64,000 nucleotides of DNA from an uncultured Bacteroides sp. (GTDB lineage: Bacteria > Bacteroidota > Bacteroidia > Bacteroidales > Bacteroidaceae), in assembly GCA_947038155.1 (NCBI GenBank), contig CAMQVH010000002.1:124001-188000 (forward strand), read 5' to 3'. Position numbers and translations under genes: made by a program. Below the pieces are notes generated by a model, which ran no database searches, had not been told where the DNA came from, and was given only the letters and a program-made list of their open reading frames with translations. Positions 1 through 9,948 of the stretch are shown here, in pieces; within the stretch, counting starts at the first letter, position 1, and each line of letters begins with the position of its first letter.

Positions 1-2277
1 TTTATTTTGATACACCCAAAAGGCATCAACTGACTGTCCTACTTGTAGTTTATGGTCGCCTATCACAGTTGTCTTCTGGTTTTCGGGAAGTTTCTCTAGT
101 TTGTTCTTATTATAACTTGCATTGAAAGACAAATCCCACTTCAACGGAGTGTTCTTCAAAATGGATGCCGAAAGATTTAATTCCAATCCCTGATTACTGA
201 TATCCATTCCACTGGCCAGTTTATACTCATATCCCATTTCTTGAGTGACAGGCAAATATGTCAATAAATTCTTTTCATAATTCTTATACAGACTTATTTC
301 CGCAATAATGCGATTGTCGAAAAAAGAACCTTTCAAAGCAAGCTCCATTTTATCAGAATAGGGAAGCTTTAAATCATAACCAACCCAACCCGATGCATAC
401 GGACGAGTGATTGTTGCAAATCCATTAGCTGAGGAAAGTAACGGTTCGCCACTCCATGTGATACTTGTAGCCAAGTATTGAGGACCTAATTCATATCTAT
501 CGGACTGGAATGATTTGGCTATTCGTGCATAAGATGCACGCAAAGACAATCCAGACAATGCAGTACTACCTGTAAAAAATTGATTCTTTAAATTCCATTC
601 AGCAGAGGCAGCGGGTGTAAACATCCATCTGTGATCCGACTGGATAGCGGAATTTCCGTCGTATCTTGCCAATAATCCCACATTAAGCAAATTCTTATAC
701 TTATAATCTAAAGCTATTGAAGTCGATACCCACCTATTCTCCAAACGATCAACATAACGATACTGCTTGAAGTTCCCGGTACTTGTTGTCGGCTTCATAT
801 CATCATCACCATCATAGGCACGAGTATAATTATAGTGATACAAATCGCTGGTTATAGAGCCATTCCACTGAATATTCAACTTATGAATATCAGCTAAAGG
901 CAACAAATAGCTCGCTGAAGTTTCACCTATAATCCGTTGATTGTATCCTGAATAGTTAGATACAAAGTTGACGGACTCCAACAAAGCCATAGGCCAAAAA
1001 GCGCGACGAACATTTGTCGTATAATCAAGTTTGATGCTGGCTGTAGCATTGAATCTTTGCTTAGTATAGCTCAAAGCCAACAATCCATTCAGTAAATTGT
1101 TATAATTATCATCTTTAGTCAAATCATTGGATATTAAAAAGTCATTATACAAATTGCCGGCAGGTGCAAGCGGAGTTGAAAAATCAACCATATACTCCAT
1201 CTCAGCAAACCTGTCTCTAAAATTCCGATTCCTGACACGGTCTATCTTAGCGGCATTAATAATTGTACTAACATTCAAGCCATCCAAAGGAACCATATTC
1301 AAGGCAAAGCCAATATTATATTTCGTATAAGAGGTATTGTCCGCTGCTCCCGCATCTTTTGTCGTTGCGAGTGTAAATACATAATTCGCTTTCTTTGAAC
1401 CACCACCGATAGAAGCATTTACATTATATAAGAGTGATGACTGATAATAATCGTCTGCCCAGTCCGGTTTACCAAAATAACGTACATCTCTTGTATCCAT
1501 AAGATAATCGGGTTGTTTACCCGGTGTAAGAGAATACGTATCATAGAAACGTTGACGGAATGCTTTTTCGTATGATCCATTCGTCATACGAACCGAAGAC
1601 GGAGCAAAGGCCATTCCTGCCGAAACCCCGATAGAAACGTTTTCACCGCCATAATAACCGTCTTTGGTTGTTATCCAGATGGCACCATTAGCAGCTAAAG
1701 GACCTAATTTGGCAAGCTGAAGCGGATCTTTGATAATTTCGATTGACTCTATGGAAGATATATCCAATCCCGCCAGCATGTTGGCAGCGGCTCCTATCGG
1801 ATTAATATCAAACTGCTTGATATCGTACACATAGCTATTTTCCAGCATCAATGGAACGCCATTCAAATAAACTGTCGGCTGAACACCGGACACATCTTTA
1901 TTAGAAAAGACAGGTGAAGATAAGCCACGAACCAGCATGCTTTGAATGGTACCAGGCTCACCATTATTTTCCTGTACATATACACCGGGCACATTCCCTT
2001 TCAGTAATTGCTGAATAGATAAAAATTGAGAGCGCTGCAACATCTTGATATCAACAGTATCACTCACCCCAAAGGAGTCTATACTACGATTAGTAACGAA
2101 ACGAGATCCTACATTCTTCTCAAAAGAGTCTTTTTTCATATAGGTCTCCACAGAATCAATATTCACAGGCGAACTTGATTGAGACGCTATCGCTCCACTA
2201 AATCCTAAAAAGCCCATGACAGCCAGCAAACGACAAACAGGCTTCTGCAAAAAGAAATTAGGTAAAATTATCACCAT
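1..2277 (-). CDS. SusC/RagA-like TonB-dependent outer-membrane porin (3' end cut by window)
   Basis: The frame is open for 759 codons from an ATG at 2277 to the window edge, so the C-terminal part of the barrel is missing. A signal peptide (about residues 1-33, ending GAIAS-Q) leads almost directly into the TonB plug, with the typical SusC motifs LLKGNVPGVYV, MLVRG and ANGAIWITTK (about residues 85-190), then aromatic-rich barrel strands. The usual N-terminal carboxypeptidase-regulatory-like domain of SusC proteins is absent. SusC proteins import oligosaccharides across the outer membrane together with a SusD lipoprotein; the SusD partner should lie just beyond the left edge. The gene follows the hybrid two-component regulator in the same direction and carries the regulator-type element described at 2339-2471. 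The enzymes on the other side suggest an arabinogalactan-derived substrate; that is inference. Confidence 0.93.
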   Translation of the reverse strand, partial: MVIILPNFFLQKPVCRLLAVMGFLGFSGAIASQSSSPVNIDSVETYMKKDSFEKNVGSRFVTNRSIDSFGVSDTVDIKMLQRSQFLSIQQLLKGNVPGVYVQENNGEPGTIQSMLVRGLSSPVFSNKDVSGVQPTVYLNGVPLMLENSYVYDIKQFDINPIGAAANMLAGLDISSIESIEIIKDPLQLAKLGPLAANGAIWITTKDGYYGGENVSIGVSAGMAFAPSSVRMTNGSYEKAFRQRFYDTYSLTPGKQPDYLMDTRDVRYFGKPDWADDYYQSSLLYNVNASIGGGSKKANYVFTLATTKDAGAADNTSYTKYNIGFALNMVPLDGLNVSTIINAAKIDRVRNRNFRDRFAEMEYMVDFSTPLAPAGNLYNDFLISNDLTKDDNYNNLLNGLLALSYTKQRFNATASIKLDYTTNVRRAFWPMALLESVNFVSNYSGYNQRIIGETSASYLLPLADIHKLNIQWNGSITSDLYHYNYTRAYDGDDDMKPTTSTGNFKQYRYVDRLENRWVSTSIALDYKYKNLLNVGLLARYDGNSAIQSDHRWMFTPAASAEWNLKNQFFTGSTALSGLSLRASYARIAKSFQSDRYELGPQYLATSITWSGEPLLSSANGFATITRPYASGWVGYDLKLPYSDKMELALKGSFFDNRIIAEISLYKNYEKNLLTYLPVTQEMGYEYKLASGMDISNQGLELNLSASILKNTPLKWDLSFNASYNKNKLEKLPENQKTTVIGDHKLQVGQSVDAFWVYQNK

Positions 2278-2338
2278 ACTATTAGATTTATAAAGTTATT
2301 TAGACCAAATAAGTATTAGTTGTGCATCAAATGCATCA

Positions 2339-2471
2339 CAAAAGTGCGAGTTATCCAGTAGAAAGAAGTTCTCTAATCATTCAAAAACTTCCAAAATTGG
2401 ACCATAATCGCTATTAACTATAACAGGTCTAAAAATCGTTCAATATAAGTTCAGGAATCATTCAAATGGGA
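2339..2471 (-). promoter_or_regulatory. susC promoter region with repeated regulator-type sites
   Basis: On the minus strand a -7-like box CACTTTTG (2346-2339) sits exactly 28 nt downstream of TTTTTGAATGATT (2387-2375). Two further copies lie upstream: ATTGAACGATT ending at 2434 and CCCATTTGAATGATT ending at 2456, 22 bp apart. The same element with the same 28-nt spacing occurs before the genes at 6953 and 13967. I infer binding sites for the locus hybrid two-component regulator. No binding data are available here. Confidence 0.55.
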
Positions 2472-2551
2472 TAGATCATTGATATATGGAAAAGTACGCA
2501 TCTTCCATTAAGACGCGTACTTGTGTATTTTAAGTTCATATTATTTTTATC

Positions 2552-5500
2552 CTAACAAGATTTTTGATATTCCTTTGGAGTTACGCCAAATTCTTCTTTA
2601 AAACAGGTTGCAAAATATTTAGGATTAGAAAATCCGCATTCATAAGCTACCTCTGCTACAGATATTGATTTATCCTTCAATAATTGACTTCCATGTTTTA
2701 ATCTTATATTTCGAATAAACTCAATGGGTGACAGTCCTGTTGCTAATTTCATTTTCCTATAAAGAGAAGACTTAGACACAGCTAATGCGTCCGCTAACTG
2801 AACCACATCAAAATCTCCTTCCGACATATTTGAATTTATAACAGAAATCACTTTATCCAAAAACTCTTTATCAATAGAAGAAGGTTCTAAAGAATCAATA
2901 TTGACTTCTACATTAGAACGAAACTCTTCCTGTTTGTTTTTCTTATGCATTATAAAATTATTAATACGAGCCTCTAATATTTTTAATTCAAATGGCTTGG
3001 ATATATATCCATCCGCTCCCGCATTATAACATTCAATGCGATCTTCCACGGTATTTTTAGCTGTTAATAATATGATAGGAATGTGACTGGTTTCCAAATT
3101 TGACTTTAAAGCGCGACAAAACTCTAAACCATCCATTTCAGGCATCATCACATCACTTATAATAATATCTATTTCATTATCTTTTATAACGTTCAGAGCT
3201 TCTAATCCATCTTTTGCAATAAGCACATGATAATGCTTGGACAGAATTTTCTCCATCAAAAACAACAATTCTTCATTATCCTCCACCAATAACAAATGAA
3301 CGTCAGCTATCTGCGCATCTTCACCTTCGCCAACCTTTGAATCAATTAATTCTTCTTTCTCTAAAATAAGATCCGTATTTATGCCATTTGCCGAAATATG
3401 TTCTGATATTAATTCATCTTCTTGATAACTATCTTTATTAATGGGAAGATCTACAGTAAAAGTACTTCCCTTACCTAATTCACTTTCAACATTAATAGTG
3501 CCATGATGTAACTCCACTAAATCCTTTGTTAAGGATAACCCGATCCCATTAGATTCACTTTCATCTCCTTTATTTATTGTATAAAATCTTTTGAAAACAT
3601 TCTCCAAATCAGCAGGAGCAATACCTTCTCCGGTATCAACGACCTGTATTCGCAAATGATGATTTTCAGACTCCCAATATGAATCTACTATTAATTTTAT
3701 ATTTCCACCATTAGCTGTATATTTGTAAGCATTAGATAATAAATTAGATACTATCTTATCTAGTTTATCTCTATCAAAATAAGCCATCAAATGTCTATCT
3801 TCAGTCAAAAATGTAAAGGTTTGATTTTTCTTTCTCATCAATGGAGTAAAGTGTATCTTACAAACATCATCTATAAATGATATGACATCACTTTTTGATA
3901 CAGATAATTTCATGTTCCCACTTTCCACCTTACGGAAATCTAAAATTTGCTGTAATAGTCTACGTAATTTATTCACATTAGAACGAATCATAGTTAACTG
4001 CGAAATCCGACTACCATTCGTCATTTCCGCATCATCGATCAAACAAGTAATAATAGTTAAGGGCGTTAATAAATCGTGTGATATATTTGTGAAATAACGT
4101 AATTTAGTTTGCACCAATTCTTCTGACTTCTCTTTATCTATCTGAGCTATTCTCAGTTCATGCCGCAACTGAATACGACGCTTCATCCTATGATAGAAAA
4201 GATACAGACATAAAAGTGTAAACACAATATAAAATAAATAAGCCCACAATGTTTCATAGAAAGCTGGCTGTTTAAACACCTGAACTTCTGCTATATAATT
4301 GCTCCATAAACCATTTACATCAGTTGTCTTTAGATAAAAAGTACGTTTACCTTTAGGTAATTGATTGTAAAATGCAAATTGACGATCGCCTCTGACATAC
4401 ACCCAATCATCATCAACTCCATCCATTTTATATGCATATTTAATTTTGTCAGGAAACGCATAATTTAAAGAAGAAAAATCTATCTCAATATTTTTATCTC
4501 CTGCATTTAAAGAAATGATCTGACTTCTTAAATTAAAACGTTGGTTGTTTTTTTCCAAAAGACTAGAAACACCATCTATCTTGACATCTGACACCATCGT
4601 TCTAATTCTACGAGGATTATCAGACAAATGATCATAAGGAGTAAATACTGAGATTCCTTTATTTCCTCCATACAGTATTTTCCCAGAACGAGTTTTATAA
4701 TAAGAATTAGGCATAAAAGAATTTACCATCACATCAGTCATTGTCGAGTAGTCCATGATACCACCATTTTTAGGGTCGTATTCAATTACCCGCTTATTGG
4801 TAGAAATCCAAATATGTCCCAACTGATCTGTTATAATATTAAAAATACCTTCTTCAAGCATATCAAACATATCGGATAAGTTTTCCACTTTATTTGTTTG
4901 AGGGTCATAAGTGAACACATCTCCATCCTGACTCCCCATCCACACCAAACCATTATCATCCACACAGATTGCTCCAATATTATCACTTATTACTCCTTCT
5001 GCATGAGTTTTCAAATTTCTTAAATTCTTTTCTTCTAATGTCAGATCAGAGGATATTTTAGCATTATACACACCTTGCTTTCTTGTACTAATCCATAATG
5101 AACCATCTTTACCTTCTCTAATTCCTATTATATCTACAAATGGAAATTTAGTGTCTTGAAGTATCTTTTCCTTTGCCGGTTTAACCAAAATACCTTTAGT
5201 TGTTCCCACCCAAAGATTATGATTACTATCAGTATAAAATAAACGCGGAAATCCTGAATTATTTACGTAATCTGTTAACTTCAAAGTTCCCAATAGCTCT
5301 ACTCCTTTTTTATCCTTCTTCACCTTGTAAATTTCCGGATAATACTCAGAACCCAGCCAAATCTCATTAAGCAATGGAACAGAGGTAATGCAGCTTACAT
5401 TTTTCAGATTAGCAATGTTTTTTAGAGAAGGGATATCTGTATAAAAGAGAAGTTTATTAGAATCTGGATTATAAATTCCTATTCCCCAACGATTCTGATC

Positions 5501-6604
5501 TATCCATAAATCTCCTTCTTTATCTTCATATATATTCTTTATATTTGTAACAAACCCCGTCTTTTCCCGAATAACAGGAAAAGAGTAATTCTGCACTAAT
5601 GGTTTATTTAAATCAATCATTGATACTCCTTCATTAAAAGCAGCAATCCATAAGTTACCTGACTTATCTTTTACTATTTCACTAAAAATATTATTTAACT
5701 TAGAAGAAATATGAGATATATCAACAGTATTAATTATATTTCCAGGACGTTTTTGAAGTGCATAAAGTCCCTGTGTAGATACAATCCATATATAACCATA
5801 CTTATCATCCTGAGTTATGCTAAAACAACCATTCTTATCCCAATGTTCATTACTTTTTATATCTACATGACTATACATCAAATCATCTTTCTCCTCTGGA
5901 TAAAGTAAAAAGATTCCGCTTTCCCATGTTAAAATCCAATGTTGCTTCTTATTATCTTGAAAAACTTTAAATGGATTATTTAAATCTCCAATCTGAGGCA
6001 TAGCAATAAATGAATCTGTTTTTGAATTATATCGATGTAATCCCCTTTCCCATAAAGTTACCCAAATATTCTTATCTGCATCTTCATAAATAGAATTCAC
6101 ACTAGTAACAGGCAAAGTAGAATCATATCTTTTGCAATATGAGAAATCGGCAGAACAACGAAAAACAGAAGTTAATGTTCCAACCCATACCCATCCATCA
6201 CTATCCACTATCATTGTTCGAATCTCTTGATCCTTCAAATCATTGTGTGTAACTGGTATTATCTGATAAGTTCGTTTATCCAGTATATTAATACCTTTTT
6301 TAGTTCCTATAAATAGATATCCATTTTTATTTTCCGCAATACAAGTAATTTCATTATTCGTCAAAAGATCCGGTGATTTCAATCCTGAACGGAAAACAAG
6401 TAATCGATAGCCATCATACCGACACAAACCGTCTTTAGTTCCTAACCACAAAAAGCCTTCCCGGTCACAATGAACCCGCAAAACAGTACTTGAAGGCAAA
6501 TAATTATTTAACGGAAGCGTAGATACCGACATTTGTTGCGCAAAGGCACACGGAAATAATTGAATAAAAAACAGTACTATATAAAATTTCAGTTGATGTT
6601 TCAT
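2552..6604 (-). CDS. Hybrid two-component system regulator (periplasmic sensor, kinase, receiver, AraC-type HTH)
   Basis: This single-chain regulator of about 1350 residues senses glycan fragments in the periplasm and switches on a polysaccharide utilization locus. In order: signal peptide; two seven-bladed propellers of Reg_prop repeats (many WVGT/WIST/LWLG motifs) and a Y_Y_Y domain; a membrane helix near residue 793; a HisKA domain with NISHDLLTP (phospho-His near 842); an ATPase domain (NLLSNAYKY near 958, GEGI, GIGLSLT near 1025); a receiver domain with the phospho-acceptor in SDVMMPEMDG near 1153; and a C-terminal AraC-type HTH with CGFSNPKYF near 1325. The frame opens at 6670, but I chose the Met at 6604 because MKHQLKFYIVLFF... 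is a proper signal peptide. It is divergent from the 6953 operon and lies just upstream of susC. Confidence 0.96.
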   Translation of the reverse strand: MKHQLKFYIVLFFIQLFPCAFAQQMSVSTLPLNNYLPSSTVLRVHCDREGFLWLGTKDGLCRYDGYRLLVFRSGLKSPDLLTNNEITCIAENKNGYLFIGTKKGINILDKRTYQIIPVTHNDLKDQEIRTMIVDSDGWVWVGTLTSVFRCSADFSYCKRYDSTLPVTSVNSIYEDADKNIWVTLWERGLHRYNSKTDSFIAMPQIGDLNNPFKVFQDNKKQHWILTWESGIFLLYPEEKDDLMYSHVDIKSNEHWDKNGCFSITQDDKYGYIWIVSTQGLYALQKRPGNIINTVDISHISSKLNNIFSEIVKDKSGNLWIAAFNEGVSMIDLNKPLVQNYSFPVIREKTGFVTNIKNIYEDKEGDLWIDQNRWGIGIYNPDSNKLLFYTDIPSLKNIANLKNVSCITSVPLLNEIWLGSEYYPEIYKVKKDKKGVELLGTLKLTDYVNNSGFPRLFYTDSNHNLWVGTTKGILVKPAKEKILQDTKFPFVDIIGIREGKDGSLWISTRKQGVYNAKISSDLTLEEKNLRNLKTHAEGVISDNIGAICVDDNGLVWMGSQDGDVFTYDPQTNKVENLSDMFDMLEEGIFNIITDQLGHIWISTNKRVIEYDPKNGGIMDYSTMTDVMVNSFMPNSYYKTRSGKILYGGNKGISVFTPYDHLSDNPRRIRTMVSDVKIDGVSSLLEKNNQRFNLRSQIISLNAGDKNIEIDFSSLNYAFPDKIKYAYKMDGVDDDWVYVRGDRQFAFYNQLPKGKRTFYLKTTDVNGLWSNYIAEVQVFKQPAFYETLWAYLFYIVFTLLCLYLFYHRMKRRIQLRHELRIAQIDKEKSEELVQTKLRYFTNISHDLLTPLTIITCLIDDAEMTNGSRISQLTMIRSNVNKLRRLLQQILDFRKVESGNMKLSVSKSDVISFIDDVCKIHFTPLMRKKNQTFTFLTEDRHLMAYFDRDKLDKIVSNLLSNAYKYTANGGNIKLIVDSYWESENHHLRIQVVDTGEGIAPADLENVFKRFYTINKGDESESNGIGLSLTKDLVELHHGTINVESELGKGSTFTVDLPINKDSYQEDELISEHISANGINTDLILEKEELIDSKVGEGEDAQIADVHLLLVEDNEELLFLMEKILSKHYHVLIAKDGLEALNVIKDNEIDIIISDVMMPEMDGLEFCRALKSNLETSHIPIILLTAKNTVEDRIECYNAGADGYISKPFELKILEARINNFIMHKKNKQEEFRSNVEVNIDSLEPSSIDKEFLDKVISVINSNMSEGDFDVVQLADALAVSKSSLYRKMKLATGLSPIEFIRNIRLKHGSQLLKDKSISVAEVAYECGFSNPKYFATCFKEEFGVTPKEYQKSC

Positions 6605-6728
6605 AGTAGAATTAATATAAAGACGTATTTCTTGTGCAATATTAAAATAAAGATAGCTATCACTATTCATAAATCACTTAAAATATATTAATTTAAAACT
6701 ACCACAAACATATGTGGTCTATTTTTAA

Positions 6729-6830
6729 ACCTTTCTGAATGATTTTTATCCCACTATAATCAGATAACTTAAAATTATACGTATTTGAATCATTCCAGCA
6801 CCTATATATAAATATGATTCAGCAATTTTG
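6729..6830 (+). promoter_or_regulatory. Promoter region of the 6953 operon with two regulator-type sites
   Basis: This is part of the 348-bp gap between the regulator and the 6953 gene. ATTTGAATCATT (6783-6794) stands exactly 28 nt before a -7-like box CAATTTTG (6823-6830), the arrangement also seen before susC and the lyase gene. A second copy, CTTTCTGAATGATT, ends at 6744. The rest of the gap (6831-6952) is an AT-rich leader of about 115 nt in which I see no further structure. I found no convincing separate promoter for the regulator. Confidence 0.5.
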
Positions 6831-6952
6831 CAAACAGGAAACAAGCTATTGATATTTCGAATCAATTTTGGTTATACTATTCAGTAAGCAAGAAATAAAC
6901 ACAGATTATTAGTTCAATCATAAATAATTAATTTATAAAACATTTCTGTATC

Positions 6953-8413
6953 ATGAAAAAAAAATATGTGAAGATTATGTTTTTATCATTGACATTGCTG
7001 ACAATTAGCACAACAGCTACTTATGCAGTTCAACCCAAAGATGATAAAAAAGAAAATGAAGCCTTACAAACCTCAACAGAGGAACATCTACCATTACTAA
7101 CGATTAATGGTACAAACGCATCATCATCCTTCATTGTCAATTCCGAGGCTTTACTCGGCAAAGAAATAACAATTACAGCTCCAAACGGTTTCACCGTAAC
7201 TCCGACTGTTATAGCAGCCAACTCTGGAAAACAAAAAGTGAAAGTGACCTTAAACAGTACTAAAAGACTGACTGAAGGGAAAATTATTCTGCGAAGTGGA
7301 GACGTCCGTTCATATTTAAAAGTAAAAGGATATGGAACCGCTCTTCCTGTGAAAGACATTGCAGCATCTCCTGCTTACAAGAAAGGAAATGATAAGGAAT
7401 TTACCAAAGCATTCACTCCAAATTCAAAAGGATATACTATCGAATTCAAAATAAAAACAGATGACTCGGAGAAAAGCTTTTATCCTTATTTTGTAAACGA
7501 AAAAGGTTATGGATTCAAAGCATATATTACCTCTAATGAAATCGGATTATTCAATGCCTACAAAAAAGAAATTACCAATCCTGCAACAAATGGAAAAGCA
7601 GGAGGAAAAGGTAAGTTCTATAATAATGATGGAGAAGCACATATTTATCGTTTTGCCATAACACCAGATAACCGTGCCTTCATTTACAGAGATGGAATTC
7701 CTGTAGATTCCGTTAGAATTATAGACTACGCTCCCCAGCCAAACTTTGCAGAGAAAGTTGGCAAACCAGTAGAAAATCTTTTGAAGAACCCAAACTTCGA
7801 AGGAGAATTTGATGTAAATCCAGAAACGAAGTTAGTTAGTAGAGTGGAAGGATGGGATGTTGTTATTAGCGACCGTTGGAATTCAGAACAACAAATTCTT
7901 CCTGAAGAAATTGATAATCATCAGGACCTAGACAATCATGTTTTTGAAATTAGACCCTATAAATGGGCAACTGGTTGGAGTGATGGTATCCTAATGCAAG
8001 TGGTAGATGTTGTACCGAATGAAAGTTACACACTATCTGCTCTATTAAAAGGAGGAATAGCAAAAAAAGAAGGAAAACTCACCGGTAAAATGATTATAGA
8101 AGAAGTGCAAGACCCTGAAAAAAAAGTCATAACAGAAATTGCCAGTGACAACTGGGAAACTTATTCAATGGACTATACTACTTCTGCCGAATGTAACCAA
8201 ATTCGCGTATCCTTTACAGTAGGACGTGGAGGATGGGGAAATGATATCGGAGCTGTCCGTGTAGACAACGCTAAACTGACCGGCACATCACGTACATACT
8301 CGCCCAAATTCGGTTTTATAGATAATACTGCTGATGTGGAATATTTCACAATTGACGAATCTGGAGCCTATGCCCCTGCACAGCCCGAAATAACTATTAA
8401 TATTGAAGACTAA
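6953..8413 (+). CDS. Secreted LamG-like plus CBM-like protein of the glycan locus
   Basis: I do not recognise a named family for this 486-residue protein. It has a signal peptide (about residues 1-26, TTATYA-V) without a lipobox cysteine. An N-terminal segment (about 45-125) looks like a small beta-sandwich. Residues about 140-260 resemble a concanavalin/LamG fold (FTKAFTPNSKGYTIEFKIKT, then AFIYRDGIPVDS). Residues about 270-445 resemble a galactose-binding-type carbohydrate module (LLKNPNFEGEFD, VEGWDVV, WETYSMDYTT, VRVDNAKLTG). No catalytic motif is evident, so I infer a glycan-binding or accessory role. It is the first gene of an operon with the two GH43 genes; the next gene begins 12 nt after its stop. 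In B. thetaiotaomicron order it would correspond to BT0266 (from memory). Confidence 0.75.
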   Translation: MKKKYVKIMFLSLTLLTISTTATYAVQPKDDKKENEALQTSTEEHLPLLTINGTNASSSFIVNSEALLGKEITITAPNGFTVTPTVIAANSGKQKVKVTLNSTKRLTEGKIILRSGDVRSYLKVKGYGTALPVKDIAASPAYKKGNDKEFTKAFTPNSKGYTIEFKIKTDDSEKSFYPYFVNEKGYGFKAYITSNEIGLFNAYKKEITNPATNGKAGGKGKFYNNDGEAHIYRFAITPDNRAFIYRDGIPVDSVRIIDYAPQPNFAEKVGKPVENLLKNPNFEGEFDVNPETKLVSRVEGWDVVISDRWNSEQQILPEEIDNHQDLDNHVFEIRPYKWATGWSDGILMQVVDVVPNESYTLSALLKGGIAKKEGKLTGKMIIEEVQDPEKKVITEIASDNWETYSMDYTTSAECNQIRVSFTVGRGGWGNDIGAVRVDNAKLTGTSRTYSPKFGFIDNTADVEYFTIDESGAYAPAQPEITINIED

Positions 8414-8425
8414 AATAACGAAAAC

Positions 8426-9907
8426 ATGAGAATAACTCTATTTATCTGCTTTATGTTCTCATTCACCTCTATTTTTTCACAAAACACCCAGATCAGTCCG
8501 GGTGTTTTGTGGAATGACATAGATGGGGAGCAAATTAACGCACACGGTGGATGTGTCGTTTACGAAAAAGGAACTTATTATTGGTTTGGAGAAGATCGTA
8601 CAGGTTTTAAATCAAATGGGGTAAGCTGTTATCAATCTAAAGACTTATACAACTGGAAACGGCTGGGATTGTCGATGAAAACGACAGGTGAAGCCAGAGA
8701 AGACATGAATGATATATCGCAGGGACGTTTGTTCGAACGTCCCAAAGTAATTTATAATCCCCAAACTAAGAAATGGGTAATGTGGAGTCATTGGGAAAGT
8801 GGAGATGGATATGGAGCTGCACGTGTTTGTGTAGCAACAAGCGATAAAATAATGGGGCCTTATGTACTTTACAAAACATTTCGCCCTAATAAAAACGAGT
8901 CCCGTGATCAGACGTTATTCGTAGATACAGACGGGAAAGCATATCATTTCTGTTCTACGGATATGAATACCAACATGAATATTGCATTACTTAGAGACGA
9001 TTATCTGGAGCCGACTCCGACAGAAACTAAAATTTTAAAGGGACTTAAATATGAGGCACCCGCTATTTTTAAGGTTGGGGATATGTATTTTGGATTGTTT
9101 TCCGGTTGCACAGGCTGGGAGCCCAATCCCGGGAAAAGTGCCTACAGTACTGATATACTGGGGAACTGGACAACAGGGAATAATTTTGCTGTAGACAAAC
9201 TCAAACAAGTTACTTACAACTCCCAAAGCTGTTATGTATTTAAAGTGGAGGGTAAAGAAAAAGCTTATATATACATGGGTGACCGTTGGAACTCTAAGGA
9301 TGTAGGAAAGTCTCATCATGTGTGGTTGCCCATTAGTATGCGCTCAGGCTATCCTGTCGTAAAATGGTATGATCAATGGGATTTAACCGTGTTTAATAGT
9401 ATGTATCGCTATAAAAGAGCTGCAGAAATCATACCCGGTAATATATACTCATTATTAGAAAAGACCTCTGATCGTTTAGTGTCTAAACCTGCCAATGGTT
9501 TCAGTATAGCGGATGATGATGATGACATCAATCTAAGTCTGGAGTTTATAAAGACTAATATACCCAACGTATATAAAATAAAAGATACCAAAACCGGAAA
9601 GTTTTTGGAATCACTGTTCGGAACTTTACGCCTGAATCCCGAGAAGAAAGATGATGCTCAATGCTGGGTATTCAACCTACAGGAAGATGGTTATTATCAG
9701 ATACAAAATCTGAAAGATAAGAAGTATGTTACAGTTTCCGGTTCAAATACATTTGCCGGAAGTAATTTATATCTTACTGAACTATCCAAGAAGTTAATGC
9801 AAGATTTTGCAGTATATTTCGATTCCAATAAATATAAATATAAGGAAGCAGATATATTCTCTGATGCCTACAAGGCTAATAATCTAAAACAGATGAAAGC
9901 CCAATAA
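8426..9907 (+). CDS. GH43 enzyme with C-terminal beta-trefoil domain (subfamily 24-like, exo-beta-1,3-galactosidase candidate)
   Basis: Signal peptide (residues 1-18) followed by a five-bladed GH43 propeller (about 25-320). It keeps the subfamily-24-type opening motif with INAHGG (residues 37-42), the SRDQTLFVD segment, and YEAPAIFK, whose Glu (near residue 210) fits the general acid. Residues about 330-475 resemble a ricin-type trefoil (DDAQCWVF, GYYQIQNLKDKKYV). Known GH43 subfamily 24 enzymes are exo-beta-1,3-galactanases acting on the arabinogalactan backbone, and from memory the B. thetaiotaomicron counterpart BT0265 belongs to this group. It sits between the accessory protein (12-nt gap) and a second GH43 (41-nt gap) in one operon. 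The exact linkage specificity is inference. Confidence 0.85.
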   Translation: MRITLFICFMFSFTSIFSQNTQISPGVLWNDIDGEQINAHGGCVVYEKGTYYWFGEDRTGFKSNGVSCYQSKDLYNWKRLGLSMKTTGEAREDMNDISQGRLFERPKVIYNPQTKKWVMWSHWESGDGYGAARVCVATSDKIMGPYVLYKTFRPNKNESRDQTLFVDTDGKAYHFCSTDMNTNMNIALLRDDYLEPTPTETKILKGLKYEAPAIFKVGDMYFGLFSGCTGWEPNPGKSAYSTDILGNWTTGNNFAVDKLKQVTYNSQSCYVFKVEGKEKAYIYMGDRWNSKDVGKSHHVWLPISMRSGYPVVKWYDQWDLTVFNSMYRYKRAAEIIPGNIYSLLEKTSDRLVSKPANGFSIADDDDDINLSLEFIKTNIPNVYKIKDTKTGKFLESLFGTLRLNPEKKDDAQCWVFNLQEDGYYQIQNLKDKKYVTVSGSNTFAGSNLYLTELSKKLMQDFAVYFDSNKYKYKEADIFSDAYKANNLKQMKAQ

Positions 9908-9948
9908 ATTTCTCATATGTAATTCTGATAAATTAAATTTGTTACATT

